DNA of 64,000 nt from Nostoc sp. HK-01 (GTDB lineage: Bacteria > Cyanobacteriota > Cyanobacteriia > Cyanobacteriales > Nostocaceae): assembly GCA_003990705.1 (NCBI GenBank), contig AP018318.1, positions 620,001-684,000 on the forward strand, in the 5' to 3' direction. The notes beneath the pieces were generated by a model. It saw only the letters and a program-made list of their open reading frames with translations, did no database searches and was not told where the DNA came from. Both the position numbers and the translations under genes were made by a program. Position 1 is the stretch's first letter, and each line of letters begins with the position of its first letter. Below are positions 60,792 to 64,000 of the stretch, one piece after another.

Positions 60792-62678
60792 ATGGTATCA
60801 CCGATTATTACAGTATCGCTATTATCGGCTTTAGCAGTTGTTTCTCCTGCGGCTGAGACTAGCGAGCCTGCGGCATCTACTGCATCTACTACCCCAGCGA
60901 TCGCTAACATTTTACCAGCAGATACACCATTGGTAGGCTTAGTCAATACCAAAGTAGATGCTTGGACAGCCTTAAATCGTTTTTATTTATTTGAAAGAGC
61001 CTTTACCGCAGCCTCTAAATATTTACCGCCTTCTTTTAAACTTAGCTATGTCCGCGAGATTGAGTCTTTGCTAGGTGATCAAGTCGCATTTGCTTTTTTG
61101 CCCAAGGTTGAAGGTACAGCCGCAACCATAGATAATAATTTTGTGATGCTGGCTCCTATCAAGGATGAGTCACGCATCCAGCCTTTTTTAGACTTACTTA
61201 AAAATGGTGATCCAAAACGGGTAAAGGTTACGGAGTATAAAGGCATTACGATTGTAGAAGTGCAACCTCCAGAACAACCAAAATCAACACCCACGCCAGA
61301 AACACCAGAATTACCTGAATCAAATTCAGCACCCAAATTACCAGAATTACCCCCAGAGCCTGCAAATACACCTAAGATTCAACGCAAATCACAACTCAAG
61401 CAGGTTCGTTCTCAGAAAAAATCAAACTTAGCGGCTATACCGCCGATTTTAGGTAATCCAGATTGGTTAAAAACAAGACCAAGAGGAATTGCGATCGCTA
61501 CTTTACCAGGTTACATTGTCACCGGGATTACGGCTAAACCCATTGAGCAAATTATTGATGCTGCTCAAGGAGAGAATAATCTAGCTCAAAATGCCCAATT
61601 CCAAGACACAATCAAAAATCCTCAGTATGCTAAATCTTTGTTTTCAATGTATGAAAATTTGGCAACTTTTGTGCCTTTAATTAACGATATTAGCAAAGAT
61701 CCAAGCCTGCCTTTTCCTGTTCTTAGTGCTGATGCGATTAACCTTGATGAATTGAAAAACTTGGGTAGTGTCAATGGTTTTTTAACAGTAGAACCAGAAG
61801 GATTGCGTTTTCAAGCTACAGCCTATCGCCAAACTCCTAAATCAGAAAAAGATGAGTTTCAAACCGAACAGCCAGAAGCGATAGTATCAAGATTGCCAGC
61901 AGCCACCTACTCTGCTGCCACTGGTCGCAATCTAAATCAGAAATGGCTAGTTTTAACCGAAGCTTTGAGTACAAAGCCACAACTCAAAGAATATCTCACC
62001 CAACTGCGGAGTTTTGTTTTCAATAGTACTAAACTCGATTTAGAAAAAGACATTCTCAATTGGATGAATGGTGATTATGCCTTCTTTCTGTTTCCTTCTA
62101 AGGGAGGATTATTAGGCTCAGTTCCTAACTTGAATTTAGGGATAGGTATGGCTTTAGAAACTAACAATCGAGCCGCTGCTGAAACTACTCTGAAGAAGTT
62201 AAATGAATTTATTACATCTTTTTCAACAGGAGAAGTTGTAGTAAATACTCACAATATTAAAGGTCAAAACATCACGAGTTGGGATGTAGGTGGAGAAGCT
62301 TCACAAAGTTTGTTGGCTTATAATTGGGTAGACGAAAAAACTGTTGTAATTACAACAGGATTTGGCGCAATACAAGATTTAGTACCACAGCCTTATATTC
62401 CGTTACCTTCAACTTATAATTTTAAAACTGCGACTAATTCTTTACCCCGTCCTAACTATGGATATTTTTATTTAAATGGGGGGTCTACTTTGTCATGGAT
62501 TTATGGATTTTTACCCAGTTTCTTTGATGATCAAAGTTTCAGACCTTGGAAACCAATTATTGGCTCAGTCTACAGTATTAGTGCTACAAGTGCTACCACA
62601 TCAGATAAAGAACAATTCGATGTTTTAATGGTATTGGCTCCTAGTAGAAAGCCGATTAGTCACACAATTAAAGAGTAA
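60792..62678 (+). CDS. DUF3352 family protein, probably exported
   Basis: A 628-residue protein with a hydrophobic N-terminus (SPIITVSLLSALAVVSPAA), probably a short signal peptide, although it lacks a typical basic start. The DUF3352 parts are NILPADTPLVGLVNTKVDAW, EIESLLGDQVAFAFLPKVEG and the second-half repeat region (YAFFLFPSKGGLLGSVPNLN). A Pro/Glu-rich linker (about 158-215: TPTPETPELPESNSAPKLPE) interrupts it. DUF3352 is widespread in cyanobacteria with no known function. The gene has its own heptamer repeat in front and a terminator behind; its convergent neighbour is the aldo/keto reductase. Confidence 0.8.
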   Translation: MVSPIITVSLLSALAVVSPAAETSEPAASTASTTPAIANILPADTPLVGLVNTKVDAWTALNRFYLFERAFTAASKYLPPSFKLSYVREIESLLGDQVAFAFLPKVEGTAATIDNNFVMLAPIKDESRIQPFLDLLKNGDPKRVKVTEYKGITIVEVQPPEQPKSTPTPETPELPESNSAPKLPELPPEPANTPKIQRKSQLKQVRSQKKSNLAAIPPILGNPDWLKTRPRGIAIATLPGYIVTGITAKPIEQIIDAAQGENNLAQNAQFQDTIKNPQYAKSLFSMYENLATFVPLINDISKDPSLPFPVLSADAINLDELKNLGSVNGFLTVEPEGLRFQATAYRQTPKSEKDEFQTEQPEAIVSRLPAATYSAATGRNLNQKWLVLTEALSTKPQLKEYLTQLRSFVFNSTKLDLEKDILNWMNGDYAFFLFPSKGGLLGSVPNLNLGIGMALETNNRAAAETTLKKLNEFITSFSTGEVVVNTHNIKGQNITSWDVGGEASQSLLAYNWVDEKTVVITTGFGAIQDLVPQPYIPLPSTYNFKTATNSLPRPNYGYFYLNGGSTLSWIYGFLPSFFDDQSFRPWKPIIGSVYSISATSATTSDKEQFDVLMVLAPSRKPISHTIKE

Positions 62679-62699
62679 TTAATTATCAGAGGCAGAAGA

Positions 62700-62747
62700 C
62701 AGAAGGTCAAAGATTTCCAAATCTGAATTCTGCCTTCTGAATTTTTT
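62700..62747. terminator. Terminator between convergent genes
   Basis: Stem CAGAAGG / CCTTCTG enclosing a second stem AGATTT / AAATCT, followed by AATTTTTTGAT on the plus strand. It lies between the stops of the DUF3352 gene and of the aldo/keto reductase. Confidence 0.7.
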
Positions 62748-62753
62748 GATAAA

Positions 62754-63785
62754 TCAACCCAACCACTCAGGATTAAGTGCTGTACTGTCAAATTGACTAG
62801 TAGTTTTAAATAGTTCATATTGACCTTTCGCAGCAGCTTGACGAGTCCGATTTAGCAGTTCTTGGACTTGTGCTTGATTCATGGGTTGAAATGTTTTAGC
62901 TGCTTCAAAAGCTTGGTCTAAGATTTTCATGCTTTCAATGCCTGTAATCACGGTTGATGTTGGTAGATTCATGGCATAGTGTAAGCATTCTATGGGTTTA
63001 ACTGTGTTGCTTTTGAGAATGTTTTGATCGCCCATTGATTTCATCCCCAATACACCAATTCCATCTTTGACTAGTCTGGGCAAAACTTGGCTCTCAAAAC
63101 TGCGAAAATGAGCATCCATGACATTTAATGGCATTTGTACTGTATCAAAACGAAAGTTGTTTTGAGCAGCAACATCAAGCATTCTCAGGTGAACTAAGGG
63201 GTCTTTGTGACCAGTAAAGCCGATGTAGCGAATTTTGCCAGCTTTTTGGGCTTCTAGAACCGCCTCCATTGCGCCGCCAGGGGCAAAAATCCGGTCTGGG
63301 TCTTCCATCCGGATGATTTCATGATGTTGCAATAAGTCTATGCGATCGCTCTGTAATCTTTTTAAAGAATCATTAATTTGCTTGGCCGCAGCTTCTTTTG
63401 TACGACCATCAATTTTGGTCATAAGAAAAACTTTTTGCCGATAACCATCCCGGAGTGCTTTACCCATACGGATTTCACTCCCACCGTTGTGATAGTCCCA
63501 GCTATTATCCATAAAGTTGATACCGCGATCAATAGCTGTACGGATCAGCCGAATTCCTTCTTCCTCATCTTTTGGTCTACCAATGTGGTGTCCACCCAAA
63601 CCAATTACCGATACTCTTTCCCCAGTGCGTCCTAATTGCCGATAGATCATTTCGCCTGTTTTGGTCTGATTAGGCTGATTTTGGGCTAAAGCTTGTTTAG
63701 AAAGTCCGGTTGAAGCTGCTAGTCCGACTGTTCCTAAACCTGAAGCAGAAGCTATCTTCAGTAAATCTCGTCTGCTAATCTCCAC
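62754..63785 (-). CDS. Aldo/keto reductase with Tat signal
   Basis: A 343-residue protein. The start is GTG at 63785, eight bases after AAGGA on the minus strand. The N-terminus ISRRDLLKIASASGLG is a twin-arginine signal, cleaved probably after ALAQ. The reductase domain follows (YRQLGRTGERVSVIGLGGHH, FMDNSWDYHNGGSEIRMGKA with catalytic D and Y, LMTKIDGRTKEAA with K, IDLLQHHEI with H in the tetrad place). So the AKR catalytic residues D, Y, K and H are present. Substrate is unknown. An exported AKR probably reduces carbonyls in the periplasm, using a cofactor source that is unclear. Confidence 0.88.
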   Translation of the reverse strand: MEISRRDLLKIASASGLGTVGLAASTGLSKQALAQNQPNQTKTGEMIYRQLGRTGERVSVIGLGGHHIGRPKDEEEGIRLIRTAIDRGINFMDNSWDYHNGGSEIRMGKALRDGYRQKVFLMTKIDGRTKEAAAKQINDSLKRLQSDRIDLLQHHEIIRMEDPDRIFAPGGAMEAVLEAQKAGKIRYIGFTGHKDPLVHLRMLDVAAQNNFRFDTVQMPLNVMDAHFRSFESQVLPRLVKDGIGVLGMKSMGDQNILKSNTVKPIECLHYAMNLPTSTVITGIESMKILDQAFEAAKTFQPMNQAQVQELLNRTRQAAAKGQYELFKTTSQFDSTALNPEWLG

Positions 63786-64000
63786 AAGTGAATCCTTAAA
63801 ATCAAACTATGACATCCTCATAGCTTTGCACTGGCGAAAGTCAGCTGCATCTAACTGTTGAAGGAGAAGAGTATTGATGGAGAGGTATATTAAGTCACTT
63901 GTTGGGAATAGAAAGTAGGGACTGGGAAAAGAGTGCTAAAGACTATTTTTAGCTTTATTTAGTCTGAAAAATATTCTGCACCATGACTTTATCTGTACTC
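63786..64000. other. Right edge, upstream of the aldo/keto reductase
   Basis: The 215 bp to the window end carry the promoter region of the aldo/keto reductase and no visible gene. Confidence 0.3.

Overview
The window looks like chromosome from a filamentous, heterocyst-forming cyanobacterium (Nostocales: Nostoc, Calothrix or Tolypothrix type). The grounds are dense HIP1 octamers (GCGATCGC), heptamer-based short tandem repeats (STRRs) next to and inside genes, proteins typical of the group (RpaA, a probable PatD, DUF4327, CruA-type lycopene cyclase, DUF3352, DUF2808), a PEP-CTERM protein, and many TPR, CHAT and caspase-like proteins. No tRNA, rRNA or CRISPR array was seen.

Layout. 0-7.5 kb: start of rpaA (cut by the window edge), an alpha/beta hydrolase, a PEP-CTERM protein, a Tat-exported PhoX-like protein with a likely Pho box upstream, a probable patD, and the bifunctional (p)ppGpp synthetase/hydrolase. 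7.5-14.4 kb: a minus-strand glycosylation block with a SPINDLY-type O-GlcNAc transferase and a giant GT4-methyltransferase-TylF-GT4 protein, joined by a shared domain I do not recognise. 14.9-20.2 kb: DUF4327, an FHA-Ser/Thr kinase beside a PP2C phosphatase, and a PAS histidine kinase. 20.4-28.9 kb: RluE-type pseudouridine synthase, phosphodiester glycosidase, a Uma2 remnant, a membrane GTPase, a TPP riboswitch with thiC, a fused PstI/BsuBI-type restriction-modification protein, a TM2 protein and a helix-hairpin-helix protein. 29.7-40.6 kb: SDR, GH57, an IS1-family element with target duplication, a caspase-DUF2808 protein, a histidine kinase, a permease/TIGR03943 pair, and an Ig/beta-propeller membrane protein.

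40.6-49 kb is the accessory and decaying part. It holds a 21-bp tandem array, an NB-ARC/TPR pseudogene carrying a small palindromic element with a 10-bp target duplication, two toxin-antitoxin pairs (one with a frameshifted toxin, flanked by matching repeats), and a complete IS5/IS903-type element with a 9-bp duplication. 49-64 kb is mostly metabolic: CruA, a CHAT-TPR protein, a Uma2 gene with an in-frame repeat insertion, citramalate synthase, a ThiO-ThiG fusion, DUF3352 and a Tat aldo/keto reductase.

Links between genes: thiC and thiO-thiG supply the pyrimidine and thiazole halves of thiamin, and only thiC shows a riboswitch. Kinase and phosphatase probably act on common targets. The two glycosylation proteins probably modify the same surface glycan or protein targets. 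The strongest unusual signals are the shared domain of the glycosylation pair, the restorable NB-ARC gene split by the palindromic element, and repeats inserted in frame into coding regions.
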